Positions 41,842-50,789 of a stretch of DNA of 50,789 bases are shown piece by piece; position 1 is the first letter of the stretch; each line of letters begins with the position of its first letter. Under the pieces are notes generated by a model that searched no databases, was not told the origin of the DNA, and saw nothing but the letters and a program-made list of their open reading frames with translations. This DNA comes from Nitrospirota bacterium (GTDB lineage Bacteria; Nitrospirota; Thermodesulfovibrionia; Thermodesulfovibrionales; UBA6898). Location: contig VEOY01000117.1 in NCBI GenBank assembly GCA_012026685.1, positions 1-50,789 of the forward strand, written 5' to 3'. Position numbers and translations under genes: made by a program.

Positions 41842-43104
41842 CTATGCTACAACAAACCCGGTGAGTGTGCTTCCTTCGATGCCCGTGAGCCTAGCAAATA
41901 TAAGGGTTCCCCGCTGCACAGCTTCGCTTGATGCCCGTATCTTCAAGTAATTGCTTGCTGTTCCGAGGGTATGGCCGTGCTCATCATTCTCTTCCGCAAT
42001 AACATCAAGCGTCCTATTCAGGTGACACTTGGCATACAACTCTCTTTTTTCGATGCTTAGACGTTTCAATGCTGCTACACGTTCTGAAACTGCTGAATTC
42101 GGCACGGTCCTCCGCATTTTTGCTGCAGCCGTCCCTCCTCGGGGTGAAAAAGGGAATATATGAAGATAGGCAAACGGCAGTTCTCTGACCATCCTGTACG
42201 TATCATCAAAGTCTTCCTTCTTCTCGCCAGGGAATCCAACGATCACATCAGACCCTATGGCGATATCTCTGAATATGTCAGTAATGGCAGTCATTTTCTT
42301 TCTGAAATGATCTACCGAATAATTTCTGTTCATCAGTCTGAGCACGTCATTGCTCCCGCTTTGCAACGGCAGATGAAGATGCCGGCAAACTCTCTCATCA
42401 TACAACACCTCAAGCAGCTCATCATCCACCTCGTTGATCTCAAGGGAACTAAGCCTGATTCTCCTTATACCGGTCCGCTTGATAATCTCCTTGATGAGTT
42501 TCGCAAGAGAGGACTGCTCCGGCAGATCCCTGCCGTAACTGCCAAGATGGATACCCGTAAGGACGACCTCATGATATCCTTCGGCGCCTATTCTGTTTGC
42601 CCGCTCAACGGCGGTTTCAGGGGGCACACTCCGGGACCTGCCTCTGGCCATCGGAACAGCACAATATGAACAGGAAAAGTTGCAGCCATCCTGTATTTTC
42701 AGATAGGGACGCGCACGATTATGAAATTGATAGAGTGTTTCCGTCGCCTGTCCAAGAATAATGCTGACAATCTCTTCCTTGTTCTCGATCGGTACAACGT
42801 GGACAACGCCATCCATGCGTAGTACTTCATCCCGATTGAGCTGCGAGTAACATCCGGTAACAATGACCTGCGAACCTTCCCTCGCGGCCCTGCGTATAAG
42901 CTGCCGGGAGTTTGCATCGCTCCTTCCCGTTACCGTACAGGTATTGATGATGCAAAAGCCGGGTTTCTCCTCAATGGGGACTACAGCAATACCGTGATGT
43001 CTAAGAGTGCCTTCAATTACTGAACTTTCCGCCTGGTTTACCCTGCATCCAAGGGTCACGACTGCCGCTGTTACCTGCGATTTCCGCATAATCAACCGTC
43101 TCAT
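41842..43104 (-). CDS. mtaB: tRNA t6A37 methylthiotransferase MtaB
   Basis: Radical SAM enzyme converting t6A37 to ms2t6A37. The 420-residue protein has an N-terminal MTTase domain with cysteines (VVTLGCRVNQAESS, NTCTVTGRSD, VTGCYSQ), a radical SAM domain with CxxxCxxC (GCNFSCSYCAVPMARG), and a C-terminal TRAM-like stretch ending GIEGSTLTGFVVA. LPLQSGSNDVLRLMNR and DVIVGFPGE are typical. ATG 43104 overlaps the miaB stop as ATGA; ATG 43089 is possible. 'TLGCRVN' separates it from MiaB. Confidence 0.93.
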   Translation of the reverse strand: MRRLIMRKSQVTAAVVTLGCRVNQAESSVIEGTLRHHGIAVVPIEEKPGFCIINTCTVTGRSDANSRQLIRRAAREGSQVIVTGCYSQLNRDEVLRMDGVVHVVPIENKEEIVSIILGQATETLYQFHNRARPYLKIQDGCNFSCSYCAVPMARGRSRSVPPETAVERANRIGAEGYHEVVLTGIHLGSYGRDLPEQSSLAKLIKEIIKRTGIRRIRLSSLEINEVDDELLEVLYDERVCRHLHLPLQSGSNDVLRLMNRNYSVDHFRKKMTAITDIFRDIAIGSDVIVGFPGEKKEDFDDTYRMVRELPFAYLHIFPFSPRGGTAAAKMRRTVPNSAVSERVAALKRLSIEKRELYAKCHLNRTLDVIAEENDEHGHTLGTASNYLKIRASSEAVQRGTLIFARLTGIEGSTLTGFVVA

Positions 43105-44396
43105 TTCCTGCCGTCAAGGGAATGATGCCTTGCCCTATGGATCTTAACGGAAAGCATCGCTCCTTCCTGCTCACCGTCATTGCGAATGGTTACAATCTTG
43201 TTCGTCCTGCTCCTGCCCATCAGCATGTCATGATCGGTCTCTGACGGTCCCTCTATCAGGATCTCCTGTACCGAGCCTTCCAGGGACCTATTTCTCCGCA
43301 ATGTAATGTCCTCCTGGATTCTTAATAGCCTGTTCAGCCGCGTTGCCTTGATATCTTCGGGAATCTGATCTTCCATGCCAAAGGCCTTCGTGCCTTTTCT
43401 CTTTGAGTATTTAAATCCGAACATGCCATCAAACCCGATTTCTTCAATAGCATCAACGGTAGCCTCGTAATCCCGGTCGCGTTCGCCCGGGAAACCAACG
43501 ATGATGTCCGTTGTGATCGCAACCCCTGGAATGCGCTCCCTGATCATCAGGACTTTTTCACGATATGACGCATAGGTATATTTTCTGTTCATGCGCTCAA
43601 GTACCCTGTCGGAGCCCGACTGCAGCGGCAAATGGAGGTGTTCGCAAACAGATGATATGTCTGCCATGGTCTGTATAAGCGACGGAGACAGGTCCCTCGG
43701 ATGAGATGTTACGAAACGGACCCTGTCCAGCCCGATCCTGCCTACCTCATACAGGAGCTGGACAAAATCCACGTCGCTGCGATATGAATTCACATTCTGT
43801 CCCAAGAGCGTGACTTCGCGGTATCCCCTTTCCCTGAGATCCCTGATTTCGGAGAGGATACTGCTGCTGGGACGGGAAATCTCCCTTCCCCTGGTGTACG
43901 GTACAATGCAGTAGCTGCAGAAGTTATTGCACCCGTACATGATGGACACCCATGCACGAGAAGATGATTGCCGCCGCATCTCATATTCCTGTGTTGAGAT
44001 ACCAGGGTTCTCTCCTACCAGCGTCTGTTTCGGTACATGAAACAGATTCTTCACATGATGGATATTCTGCGGGCCGAGCACAAAATCAACATAAGGCGCT
44101 CTTTTCCTGATCTCGTCCTTCGATTCCTGCGCAACGCACCCGGCCACCGCAATCTTTATTTGAGGATTTTTTCTTTTCAGAAACTTTGTTCTGCCGAGCT
44201 GACTGAAAAATTTCTGCTCGGCCTTTGCGCGAATAGCGCACGTATTAAAGATAATAAGATCAGCGCTGTCAGGTGATTCTGCCGCCGCATATCCCGCCTC
44301 TTCCAGAGTTCCCAGCATCTTCTCGGAATCATGGACGTTCATCTGGCATCCGTAGGTATAGATATAAAAGGTCTTTTCCACTATTGAATTTACCAC
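43101..44396 (-). CDS. miaB: tRNA-2-methylthio-N6-dimethylallyladenosine synthase MiaB
   Basis: Radical SAM methylthiotransferase acting on i6A37 of tRNAs. The 431-residue protein has [33 protein letters not shown] and VAGCVAQE for one cluster, and [20 protein letters not shown] for the radical SAM cluster. [20 protein letters not shown] and a C-terminal TRAM domain ([13 protein letters not shown]) follow. The GTG at 44396 has GGA five bases upstream; a second GTG five codons in is possible. It is coupled to mtaB, giving a tandem pair of tRNA-37 methylthiotransferases. Confidence 0.95.
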   Translation of the reverse strand: MVNSIVEKTFYIYTYGCQMNVHDSEKMLGTLEEAGYAAAESPDSADLIIFNTCAIRAKAEQKFFSQLGRTKFLKRKNPQIKIAVAGCVAQESKDEIRKRAPYVDFVLGPQNIHHVKNLFHVPKQTLVGENPGISTQEYEMRRQSSSRAWVSIMYGCNNFCSYCIVPYTRGREISRPSSSILSEIRDLRERGYREVTLLGQNVNSYRSDVDFVQLLYEVGRIGLDRVRFVTSHPRDLSPSLIQTMADISSVCEHLHLPLQSGSDRVLERMNRKYTYASYREKVLMIRERIPGVAITTDIIVGFPGERDRDYEATVDAIEEIGFDGMFGFKYSKRKGTKAFGMEDQIPEDIKATRLNRLLRIQEDITLRRNRSLEGSVQEILIEGPSETDHDMLMGRSRTNKIVTIRNDGEQEGAMLSVKIHRARHHSLDGRK

Positions 44397-44453
44397 GGCA
44401 GTCCATTTTTCATCAAATTTCCTTGATTTTCAATGATTTACTTAATGCCTTCC

Positions 44454-44483
44454 TTGAAATAAAACGCTGCATTCATTTAATAT
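44454..44483 (+). promoter_or_regulatory. Promoter giving a leaderless secA mRNA
   Basis: TTGAAA (44454-44459), then TTAATA (44477-44482, spacing 17) or TAATAT (44478-44483, spacing 18). The ATG at 44489 begins five to six bases after the -10. No Shine-Dalgarno sequence is present. Confidence 0.6.
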
Positions 44484-44488
44484 GTACT

Positions 44489-47104
44489 ATGTTAAACATA
44501 CTGAAAAAGATCATAGGAACAAAGAACGAACGAGAGATAAACAGGATATCTTCAACCGTTGAGAAGATCAATGCTCTGGAGCCGGTGATATCTGCACTGA
44601 CGGATATGGACCTCAAGGCTAAGACTGATGAGTTCAGGACCCGCATCTCCGAAGGAGAGACCCTTGATGACCTTCTCTCCGAGGCCTTCGCCGTATGCAG
44701 AGAGGCTTCAAAACGCGTTTTGAAGATGCGCCACTTTGATGTTCAACTGCTCGGCGGTATAGTCCTGCACGAAGGAAGAATAGCTGAAATGAAAACGGGT
44801 GAGGGTAAGACCCTCGTGGCCACCCTGCCCGTCTATCTGAACGCGCTTGACGGAAGGGGCGTCCATGTTGTCACCGTCAACGATTACCTGGCGCGACGGG
44901 ATGCTCAATGGATGAGCCCTCTGTATCAGTTCCTCGGCCTGAGTGTCGGGATCATCGTCCATGGTCTCACCGATGAGCAGAGACAGGTGTCGTATAATGC
45001 CGACATTACCTACGGCACCAACAACGAATTCGGTTTCGATTACCTCAGGGACAACATGAAGTACGACAGCTCACAGTTTGCCCAGAGAGAACTTAACTAC
45101 GCGATCGTTGACGAGGTTGACAGCATCCTGATCGACGAAGCACGGACCCCGCTCATCATATCCGGGCCATCGGAAGAGTCAACGGACAAGTATTACAAAA
45201 TTGACAAGATCATCCCAAAGCTCAAACCCGGTGAAGATTTTACCGTTGACGAGAAGGCCAGGACGGTCATTCTTACGGAGGACGGCAACATCAAGGCTGA
45301 AAAGCTGCTCGGCGCGGGAAACCTCTATGATCCTTCCAATATAGACCTTGTTCATCACATTCTGCAGGGGCTCAAGGCCTATAGTCTTTTCAAGCGCGAT
45401 GTCGACTATGTGGTAAAGGACGGGGAAGTCATCATTGTCGATGAATTTACGGGTCGGCTCATGCCGGGCCGGCGCTGGTCCGACGGTCTGCATCAGGCCG
45501 TAGAGGCAAAGGAAGGCGTGAAGATCGAAAACGAGAACCAGACGCTCGCTACCATAACGTTCCAGAACTACTTCAGGATGTACAACAAGCTTTCCGGCAT
45601 GACGGGAACGGCAGAGACCGAGGCAGAGGAGTTCGCAAAGATCTACAATCTCGATGTCATCGTCATCCCCACGAACAGGCCCATGGTCAGACAGGACCAT
45701 TCCGATCTGATCTATAAGACGGAAAAGGGCAAGTTTGATTCCGTCATTCTTGATATAGAAGATTGCTACAAGAGAGGACAGCCGGTCCTTGTCGGAACTA
45801 TTTCCATTGAAAAATCGGAGCATCTGAGCAGCCTGCTGAAAAAGAACGGAATACGGCACTCTGTCCTGAACGCGAAATATCATGACAAGGAAGCGGAGAT
45901 AATCGCACAGGCCGGCAGGAGCCAAGCGGTAACCATCGCCACGAACATGGCAGGGAGAGGAACGGACATTATTCTCGGCGGCAATCCTTCAGGCCTTGCG
46001 CGGGAAATGCTGAGCGACAAGCCTGATGTTGCAGATGAAGACTGGAACAGGGCGCTTGCAGAAGCAGAAAAGAAATGCGAAGAGGACAGGAAGATCGTAC
46101 TGCAGGCCGGGGGCCTGCATATCCTCGGGACTGAGCGTCATGAGGCGCGAAGGATTGACAACCAGCTCAGGGGTCGCTCCGGAAGGCAGGGCGATCCGGG
46201 GTCTTCCCGTTTTTATCTGTCCCTGGAAGATGATCTCATGAGAATATTTTATTCCGACCGCGTTTCCGGCCTGATGGGCAAGCTCGGCATGGACGACAGT
46301 ATTCCGATCGAGAACAAGATGGTCTCCAAAGCCATCGAGAATGCGCAGAAACGCGTTGAATCACAGAACTTCGATATCAGGAAGCATCTGCTTGAATATG
46401 ACGACGTCATGAACAAGCAAAGAACGGAGATCTACGCATTCAGACGCGAACTTCTGCAGGGCGCTGACGTGAGAGACAGGATCTTCGGCATGATCGATGA
46501 CTCTATCGATGAACTCATGGCGGTGCACTGTCCTGAGGACAAGCATAAGGAAGACTGGGACATCAAAGCCCTCAGGGATTCCGTTTACGGGATGTTTGAC
46601 ATTTCGCTGGGTGATGTGCCGGATACAGCTGATGGGCTTCGGGATATGCTGTCCTTGGAAGCGCGGAACCGCTATAAGGAAAAAGAAGAGGATATCGGCG
46701 AGGACCTGATGCGGCAGATGGAAAAATGGATGCTGCTTCAGATCGTCGACTCGCAGTGGAAAGACCACCTCCTGGCCATGGACCATCTCAAGGAAGGCAT
46801 CGGCCTCCGGGGATATGCGCAGCGGGACCCCCTTGTGGAGTATAAGAAAGAAGCCTTTGATATCTTCGCAGAGCTGTCCGGCAGGATCACCACTGAAGTC
46901 GTCATGCGACTGTTCAAAATACAGGTGCAGAAAAACCAGGAAGAACGGATAAAGACCCAGCAACAGAAAGTATCGCTGAACTATAACCGCGGAGAGACCG
47001 CATCTCAGCAGACGGTCGCCAAGGGTAAGAAGGTCGGGAGAAACGATCCCTGCCCTTGCGGAAGCGGCAAAAAATACAAGAAATGCTGCGGAGTGAATGA
47101 TTAA
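44489..47104 (+). CDS. secA: Preprotein translocase ATPase SecA
   Basis: Motor of Sec protein export. About 871 residues. From ATG 44489 the protein starts [33 protein letters not shown] (Walker A), [78 protein letters not shown], and a helical scaffold/wing follow in order. It ends with the zinc-binding SEC-C motif [14 protein letters not shown]. The frame continues upstream to 44273 only through unlikely sequence. It overlaps the GGDEF gene by eight bases. Confidence 0.97.
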   Translation: MLNILKKIIGTKNEREINRISSTVEKINALEPVISALTDMDLKAKTDEFRTRISEGETLDDLLSEAFAVCREASKRVLKMRHFDVQLLGGIVLHEGRIAEMKTGEGKTLVATLPVYLNALDGRGVHVVTVNDYLARRDAQWMSPLYQFLGLSVGIIVHGLTDEQRQVSYNADITYGTNNEFGFDYLRDNMKYDSSQFAQRELNYAIVDEVDSILIDEARTPLIISGPSEESTDKYYKIDKIIPKLKPGEDFTVDEKARTVILTEDGNIKAEKLLGAGNLYDPSNIDLVHHILQGLKAYSLFKRDVDYVVKDGEVIIVDEFTGRLMPGRRWSDGLHQAVEAKEGVKIENENQTLATITFQNYFRMYNKLSGMTGTAETEAEEFAKIYNLDVIVIPTNRPMVRQDHSDLIYKTEKGKFDSVILDIEDCYKRGQPVLVGTISIEKSEHLSSLLKKNGIRHSVLNAKYHDKEAEIIAQAGRSQAVTIATNMAGRGTDIILGGNPSGLAREMLSDKPDVADEDWNRALAEAEKKCEEDRKIVLQAGGLHILGTERHEARRIDNQLRGRSGRQGDPGSSRFYLSLEDDLMRIFYSDRVSGLMGKLGMDDSIPIENKMVSKAIENAQKRVESQNFDIRKHLLEYDDVMNKQRTEIYAFRRELLQGADVRDRIFGMIDDSIDELMAVHCPEDKHKEDWDIKALRDSVYGMFDISLGDVPDTADGLRDMLSLEARNRYKEKEEDIGEDLMRQMEKWMLLQIVDSQWKDHLLAMDHLKEGIGLRGYAQRDPLVEYKKEAFDIFAELSGRITTEVVMRLFKIQVQKNQEERIKTQQQKVSLNYNRGETASQQTVAKGKKVGRNDPCPCGSGKKYKKCCGVND

Positions 47105-48497
47105 GATTTTCCTTATAGGCTCCGCCGGATTTACCCGGGAGATCGAAGATAACCTTATGGGAAAAGGCGCGAGCACGCAACGCTTCCGCTCGGTCAACTC
47201 AATCAAGCACCGGCAGGAGGATGCTCCTGATCTCCTCATCATTGAACGTTCCCAAAGCAGGGAACCGTCCTTCAGAGAGTTTCTCAACAGGTATAGAGAG
47301 ACACCCAAGATTGTCATAACTGACGGCCCTGCCCTTGCCGGAATGGCTCCCTGGATGAAGACGGACCTCATGCATCCTCTGCTGACGCGTTCACCGAGAG
47401 AGCTCGAATTCGCCATGAAGCGGATACTTCACGAAAAACACCTTGCTGCGGAAAACCGCATTCTCAAGACCGGACTTGCGGGGATGAAAAAGGAACTCGA
47501 TTTTTTTGAGGAAGTGAACAGGACTCTTACCTCGTCCCTTGAACTCGGCGCTGTTCTCCGTACGATCATGAAAAAAACAAAAACCCTGGTACAGGCAGAG
47601 GCCTGCTCGATCCTGCTTATTGATGAAGAGACCGGGGACCTGGTATTCGAAAAAACAACTGGAAAGAAAGAAACCAAAAAGAAGATCCGACGGGAACGCC
47701 TGAAGATCGGAGAAGGAATAGCAGGCTGGGTTGCACGGGAGCATGTGCCGGTCATCGTTCCCGACGTTTCTAAGGATCCGCGTTTCAACCCGCGGATAGA
47801 CATGGAAACGGATTTCAAGACGAAGTCCATTATGTGCGTCCCTATCCAGAATAAGGGCAATATCCTCGGCGTTCTTGAGATTGTGAACAAAACCAACAAC
47901 GAACCCTTTACCAAAGATGACCTGGCACTGATCCTTCGCATCGTCGATCATGCTGCCATAGCCATAGAGAGGTCTTCCCTCTATCAGAAGATGGCCGAAA
48001 TGTCCGTCACCGATGACCTCACAAAACTTTTCAATACCCGTTATCTTAATCGGACGCTCGAGATAGAGCTTACCAGGGCGACCAGACATCACACGTCTCT
48101 TTCCCTGATATTCATGGACGTAGACCATTTCAAGAACATCAATGATAATTACGGACACCTTGTGGGAAGCAAACTTCTTGTGGAGATGGGCCAGCTGCTT
48201 CTTAAGAGCTTGCGCACGGTCGATATCGTTGCCCGTTATGGCGGGGACGAGTTTGTCATGGTCCTTCCTCAGACGAGCCCGAAAAATGCTCTTCAGATAG
48301 CGGAAAGGATCAGGAGGTCCATTGAGCACAATGTATTCATGAAAAAGGACGGCTATTCTTTCAAGGTCACCGCAAGCTTCGGGGTCGCTTCCTATCCTGA
48401 AAGTGCAAAGTCGAAGGATGAGCTTATGAAGCTCGCTGATGAGGCAATGTACCGCGTCAAGAACCAGACAAGAAACGGTGTTTATGCTATAGTATAG
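47097..48497 (+). CDS. GAF-GGDEF diguanylate cyclase
   Basis: Predicted to make c-di-GMP from two GTP. The 466-residue protein has three parts. Residues ~1-110 are receiver-like ([21 protein letters not shown]) but I see no phosphorylatable aspartate pocket. A GAF domain follows at ~140-295 ([60 protein letters not shown]). A GGDEF domain lies at ~305-466 with [31 protein letters not shown] and [11 protein letters not shown]. An RxxD inhibitory site (RTVD) sits five residues before it. The start overlaps the secA stop, and GGAG lies just upstream. It precedes the GTPase gene by two bases. Confidence 0.92.
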   Translation: MIKIFLIGSAGFTREIEDNLMGKGASTQRFRSVNSIKHRQEDAPDLLIIERSQSREPSFREFLNRYRETPKIVITDGPALAGMAPWMKTDLMHPLLTRSPRELEFAMKRILHEKHLAAENRILKTGLAGMKKELDFFEEVNRTLTSSLELGAVLRTIMKKTKTLVQAEACSILLIDEETGDLVFEKTTGKKETKKKIRRERLKIGEGIAGWVAREHVPVIVPDVSKDPRFNPRIDMETDFKTKSIMCVPIQNKGNILGVLEIVNKTNNEPFTKDDLALILRIVDHAAIAIERSSLYQKMAEMSVTDDLTKLFNTRYLNRTLEIELTRATRHHTSLSLIFMDVDHFKNINDNYGHLVGSKLLVEMGQLLLKSLRTVDIVARYGGDEFVMVLPQTSPKNALQIAERIRRSIEHNVFMKKDGYSFKVTASFGVASYPESAKSKDELMKLADEAMYRVKNQTRNGVYAIV

Positions 48498-48499
48498 CA

Positions 48500-49930
48500 A
48501 TGGCACTGTTCAATTATGCTACCAAGGAAATTACGCTCAAAATAGTTTATTACGGTCCCGGTCTCAGCGGAAAAACCACTAACCTGCAGCACCTTCATAC
48601 AGTCCTTAACCCGGAGACAAAAGGCAAACTCCTGTCCCTGTCGACGGAATCCGACAGGACGCTTTTCTTCGATTTTCTGCCGGTCGAACTCGGCAAGATC
48701 AGAGACTTCTCGATCCGTTTTCAGCTTTACACCGTCCCCGGCCAGGTCAGATATAATGCAACGCGCAAAGTCGTCCTCAAGGGCGCCGACGCGGTCGTCT
48801 TTGTCGCAGACTCGCAGGAGGACATGAGGGATCAGAACATCGAAAGCTTTGAGAATATGCGGGAAAACCTCATCTCCAACAATATCAACCCCGACACCAT
48901 ACCGGTGATACTTCAGTACAACAAACGGGATCTCGACAATATTCTGAGTGTTGAGGCCCTCAACCAGGACCTTAATCAGGATGACTCGCGCGAAGTGCTG
49001 GAAGCCGTGGCTGTGCAGGGCAAAGGTGTTGAGGAAACATTCAAGAAAATCACCAAGCTTCTCCTGAAGGATATCTCGCGAAAACATAAAATAGAGATCC
49101 AGACATCCGAGGACAAGAGGGAAGCGGCGGTACCCATAAAACCTGCTCCGGAACCTCGCCCGCTGCCTTCGAGGCAAGATATCTTCCCCGAGACGCCCCT
49201 TGATGAGATACGGATCCCGGAGCCCAAAACATTGCCGGCTGCAGCATTTGAAATACCGACTCCGGTATTAGCCATGGAGGACGCCGGCGCTGAACCTGAA
49301 TATGAGATCGAAGAGGCAGAACTCATCGAAACGGAACCGCTAACAGCAGCACCCGCAGATGTTGATTCTGAAGATATATTGTCGATACCTGAACCTGTTG
49401 ATGTCGGGACGTCCCCAGAATATGAGATCGAAGAAGCTGAATTGGCTGAGGAGGCTGAGCCTCTGGAAACATTTGCGATCCCTGAACCCTCCACCGAGAC
49501 TACAGAGGTCATTCCGGAATTTACAGAAAAAGGCATCACCAACGAACCACGAAATATTGTTGAGCAGCCTGGGACGGTCCTCGTGCCTGAATTGGCCGAT
49601 ACGGTACGGAATGTGACAGCTCAACCTTTTCTTGGGGATGAGATCGGCGATATGTCTGTCAGGATAAGCGAGTTGTCCTTACAGGTAAGCGGGATATCTG
49701 AAGCTGTCGACGTTCTCCGGCAGACGTTAGCCGACCTGAAGGGCGAAGTCAGGGGTCTCAGGGAGCATGTGGCTACAGCTCATGGTCAGGGGGAGCAGGA
49801 GCCTGCATTCAAAGACTCAAAGGAATTCAAGGAGCTGAAACGAAATCAGAAAGAGATATCAGACCTTCTGAGAGACGTCGTTGAGATGCTTAATTCCCTG
49901 AAAGAAAAAAGAAGCTGGTTCAGGCTTTAG
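48500..49930 (+). CDS. MglA-like small GTPase with long acidic C-terminal extension
   Basis: Ras-like GTPases of the MglA type set cell polarity and motility in Myxococcus. The first ~195 residues show the fold: KIVYYGPGLSGKTTNLQHLH (G1), FQLYTVPGQVRYNATR (G3 area), DAVVFVADSQ and LQYNKRDLDN (G4-like NKRD). The protein then runs to 476 residues. Residues ~205-380 are Pro/Glu-rich and low in hydrophobics, with two copies of PEYEIEEAEL; a coiled-coil-like helix (~385-470: MSVRISELSLQVSGISEAVD) ends in RSWFRL. Stand-alone MglA proteins are ~195 residues, so the tail is unusual. No MglB-like activator was seen nearby. It lies two bases after the diguanylate cyclase. Confidence 0.85.
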   Translation: MALFNYATKEITLKIVYYGPGLSGKTTNLQHLHTVLNPETKGKLLSLSTESDRTLFFDFLPVELGKIRDFSIRFQLYTVPGQVRYNATRKVVLKGADAVVFVADSQEDMRDQNIESFENMRENLISNNINPDTIPVILQYNKRDLDNILSVEALNQDLNQDDSREVLEAVAVQGKGVEETFKKITKLLLKDISRKHKIEIQTSEDKREAAVPIKPAPEPRPLPSRQDIFPETPLDEIRIPEPKTLPAAAFEIPTPVLAMEDAGAEPEYEIEEAELIETEPLTAAPADVDSEDILSIPEPVDVGTSPEYEIEEAELAEEAEPLETFAIPEPSTETTEVIPEFTEKGITNEPRNIVEQPGTVLVPELADTVRNVTAQPFLGDEIGDMSVRISELSLQVSGISEAVDVLRQTLADLKGEVRGLREHVATAHGQGEQEPAFKDSKEFKELKRNQKEISDLLRDVVEMLNSLKEKRSWFRL

Positions 49931-49989
49931 TACCTGCCCGTCAGAGTACGATCGGTCTTCCCTGATCAATCGAAGCAGCGCAGCACCTA

Positions 49990-50577
49990 TCAGGTGTATT
50001 GTCTCTTCTTCCGGAATATTGCTATGGCAGTGCCGGCATCTCGTTTCAGCCAGAAAAAACAGATAAGGGCCGACGCAAACGCAAAGAGCGAGAGAATTCT
50101 TTCTCCCCTGGCGAACATCATAATACCGCCAACCAGAAGGAACAACAGAAAACCTGCCGGGCTCACGAGTCGGGAAAATATCTCTCTTTTGGGAGACAGT
50201 CTTTCAAAACATTCCTTTGCCTTTTCGCACTCGCCGAGCTTCTCATGGAGCATTCCCTTATTAAGCAGTGCCATGCTGAAATTGCGGTCCATTTCGAGAA
50301 CACGGCCATAGTAGGCAAGCGCCCGCTCCGGGTCTGATTCCTGGAGTTGCAGGGCCAGACGGAACCACATATTAAACAGACTTCCCGCCTTTGCGTAGCA
50401 CTTGACGGCGACATCTTCCTTGCCGGTTTCTTCAAGGATGACGCCTTTAAGGAACCAGCCACGGTGAAATTGAGGATTCCCCTCAAGTAACGCATCGACA
50501 AACTTCTCCGCCTGGGCGTACTCCTTTTTTTCGTATGATGCAAGTGCATCTTCAAGTAATTGTCCGGTTGATTCCAA
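49990..50577 (-). CDS. TPR-repeat protein with C-terminal membrane helices
   Basis: This 195-residue protein has TPR-like repeats in residues ~1-130: LASYEKKEYAQAEKFVDALL, GVILEETGKEDVAVKCYAKA, ALAYYGRVLEMDRNFSMALL and GMLHEKLGECEKAKECFERL. Two hydrophobic segments at ~139-155 and ~160-175 follow. The TTG at 50577 is supported by AAGGAG upstream. It is likely an inner-membrane scaffold with a cytoplasmic TPR face. It is convergent with the GTPase gene, with a 59-base gap. Function unknown. Confidence 0.75.
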   Translation of the reverse strand: MESTGQLLEDALASYEKKEYAQAEKFVDALLEGNPQFHRGWFLKGVILEETGKEDVAVKCYAKAGSLFNMWFRLALQLQESDPERALAYYGRVLEMDRNFSMALLNKGMLHEKLGECEKAKECFERLSPKREIFSRLVSPAGFLLFLLVGGIMMFARGERILSLFAFASALICFFWLKRDAGTAIAIFRKKRQYT

Positions 50578-50640
50578 CGCTCAGCTCCTTTGTTCTCCCA
50601 AGAATTTCTGTTTCAGTCGGTGAAGCACCTTCTGATGCGT

Positions 50641-50676
50641 AAAGATTGGCAGGGGATATATCCCCTGCCAATCTTT
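50641..50676 (-). terminator. Perfect 36-base palindrome after acs
   Basis: The 18-base arms are perfectly complementary, AAAGATTGGCAGGGGATA and its reverse complement. It lies 13 bases after the acs stop. The arm ends in TTT on either strand but no long T run follows, so termination would be moderate; it may also block 3' decay. Confidence 0.65.
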
Positions 50677-50689
50677 AAGTCACTCTATC

Positions 50690-50789
50690 CTACAGTCTTT
50701 CCTTCACGAGGTTATCGACCACCGAAGGATCTGCGAGGGTGGAGGTATCGCCCAGTTCATCGACCTGGTTATGGGCGATCTTCCTGAGG
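50690..50789 (-). CDS. acs: 3' end of acetyl-CoA synthetase (partial)
   Basis: The last 32 residues and stop of a gene that enters from the right edge. They read [20 protein letters not shown], followed by [12 protein letters not shown]. This matches the conserved C-terminus of AMP-forming acetyl-CoA synthetase, where the acetylation-site lysine region and GDTSTLADP occur. The enzyme makes acetyl-CoA from acetate, ATP and CoA. The rest is outside the window. Confidence 0.85.
   Translation of the reverse strand, partial: LRKIAHNQVDELGDTSTLADPSVVDNLVKERL

Noticed and set aside
41710-41931. 73-residue plus-strand frame
   Set aside because: Runs into the mtaB 3' end in antisense and has no start signals.
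46361-47416. 351-residue minus-strand open frame over the secA 3' end
   Set aside because: Antisense of the SecA C-terminus including the SEC-C motif; no recognisable domain and no ribosome site.
47391-48506. 371-residue minus-strand open frame
   Set aside because: It is the exact antisense of the GAF-GGDEF gene; the plus-strand frame has clear domains and this one has none.

Overview
The window looks like a chromosomal stretch from a Gram-negative, probably anaerobic, deep-branching bacterium. The Nitrospirota or a deltaproteobacterial-type lineage is my best guess, inferred from gene content only. The signs are outer-envelope proteins (AMIN-domain proteins, a beta-barrel, lipoproteins, Tat), a B12-dependent ribonucleotide reductase, a B12-type radical SAM protein, an MglA-type GTPase and c-di-GMP enzymes. 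Coding density is high, base composition is moderate, and GTG/TTG starts are frequent. No phage, insertion sequence or CRISPR array was seen.

Left part, 1-17.8 kb, all plus strand. A SurA-like isomerase fragment, a TPR membrane protein, a secreted LysM-like protein and an Ig-repeat/AMIN protein come first and look like an uncharacterised envelope module. They are followed by a desulforedoxin-like mini-protein with NrdJ, a radical SAM protein, and an Nfu-type Fe-S protein. The next genes run almost without gaps: murein amidase, an orphan EcfT-like protein, D-aminoacylase, a class C26 glutamine amidohydrolase-like hydrolase, an AI-2E family permease, and a peptide-binding lipoprotein with two permeases. 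I read these as a possible muropeptide salvage unit.

17.9-24.5 kb, minus strand. A housekeeping operon reads trxA, tlpA-like, ffh, rpsP, KH protein, rimM, trmD, rplS, rnhB, then a DtxR-like regulator (with its own promoter) and a repeat protein. 24.6-32.7 kb, plus strand: beta-barrel, tatB, tatC, a small unknown, a HEAT protein and an HD-GYP protein that share an N-terminal module, then rplU-rpmA, a terminator, obg and proB. 32.7-38.2 kb, minus strand: DUF4416, a TlpA-like lipoprotein, clpC, an extended nucleoside diphosphate kinase and mdh.

38.3-50.8 kb. myo-Inositol-phosphate synthase plus a CDP-alcohol phosphatidyltransferase suggest phosphatidylinositol-type lipids. Then come cobO and tRNA-Gly(CCC). 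A 1.19 kb poorly coding stretch follows, starting very AT-rich. After it lie mtaB and miaB on the minus strand, and on the plus strand secA, a GAF-GGDEF cyclase and an MglA-like GTPase with a long acidic tail. The window ends with a TPR protein and the 3' end of acs, both minus.

The most distinctive signal is a recurring promoter layout. At least four, probably five, genes (DtxR-like, beta-barrel, HEAT, mdh, secA) have a -10 box 5-9 bases before the ATG and no Shine-Dalgarno sequence, while most other genes have good ones. This predicts leaderless mRNAs. All functional statements come from reading the sequence and recalling families; no database search was run.
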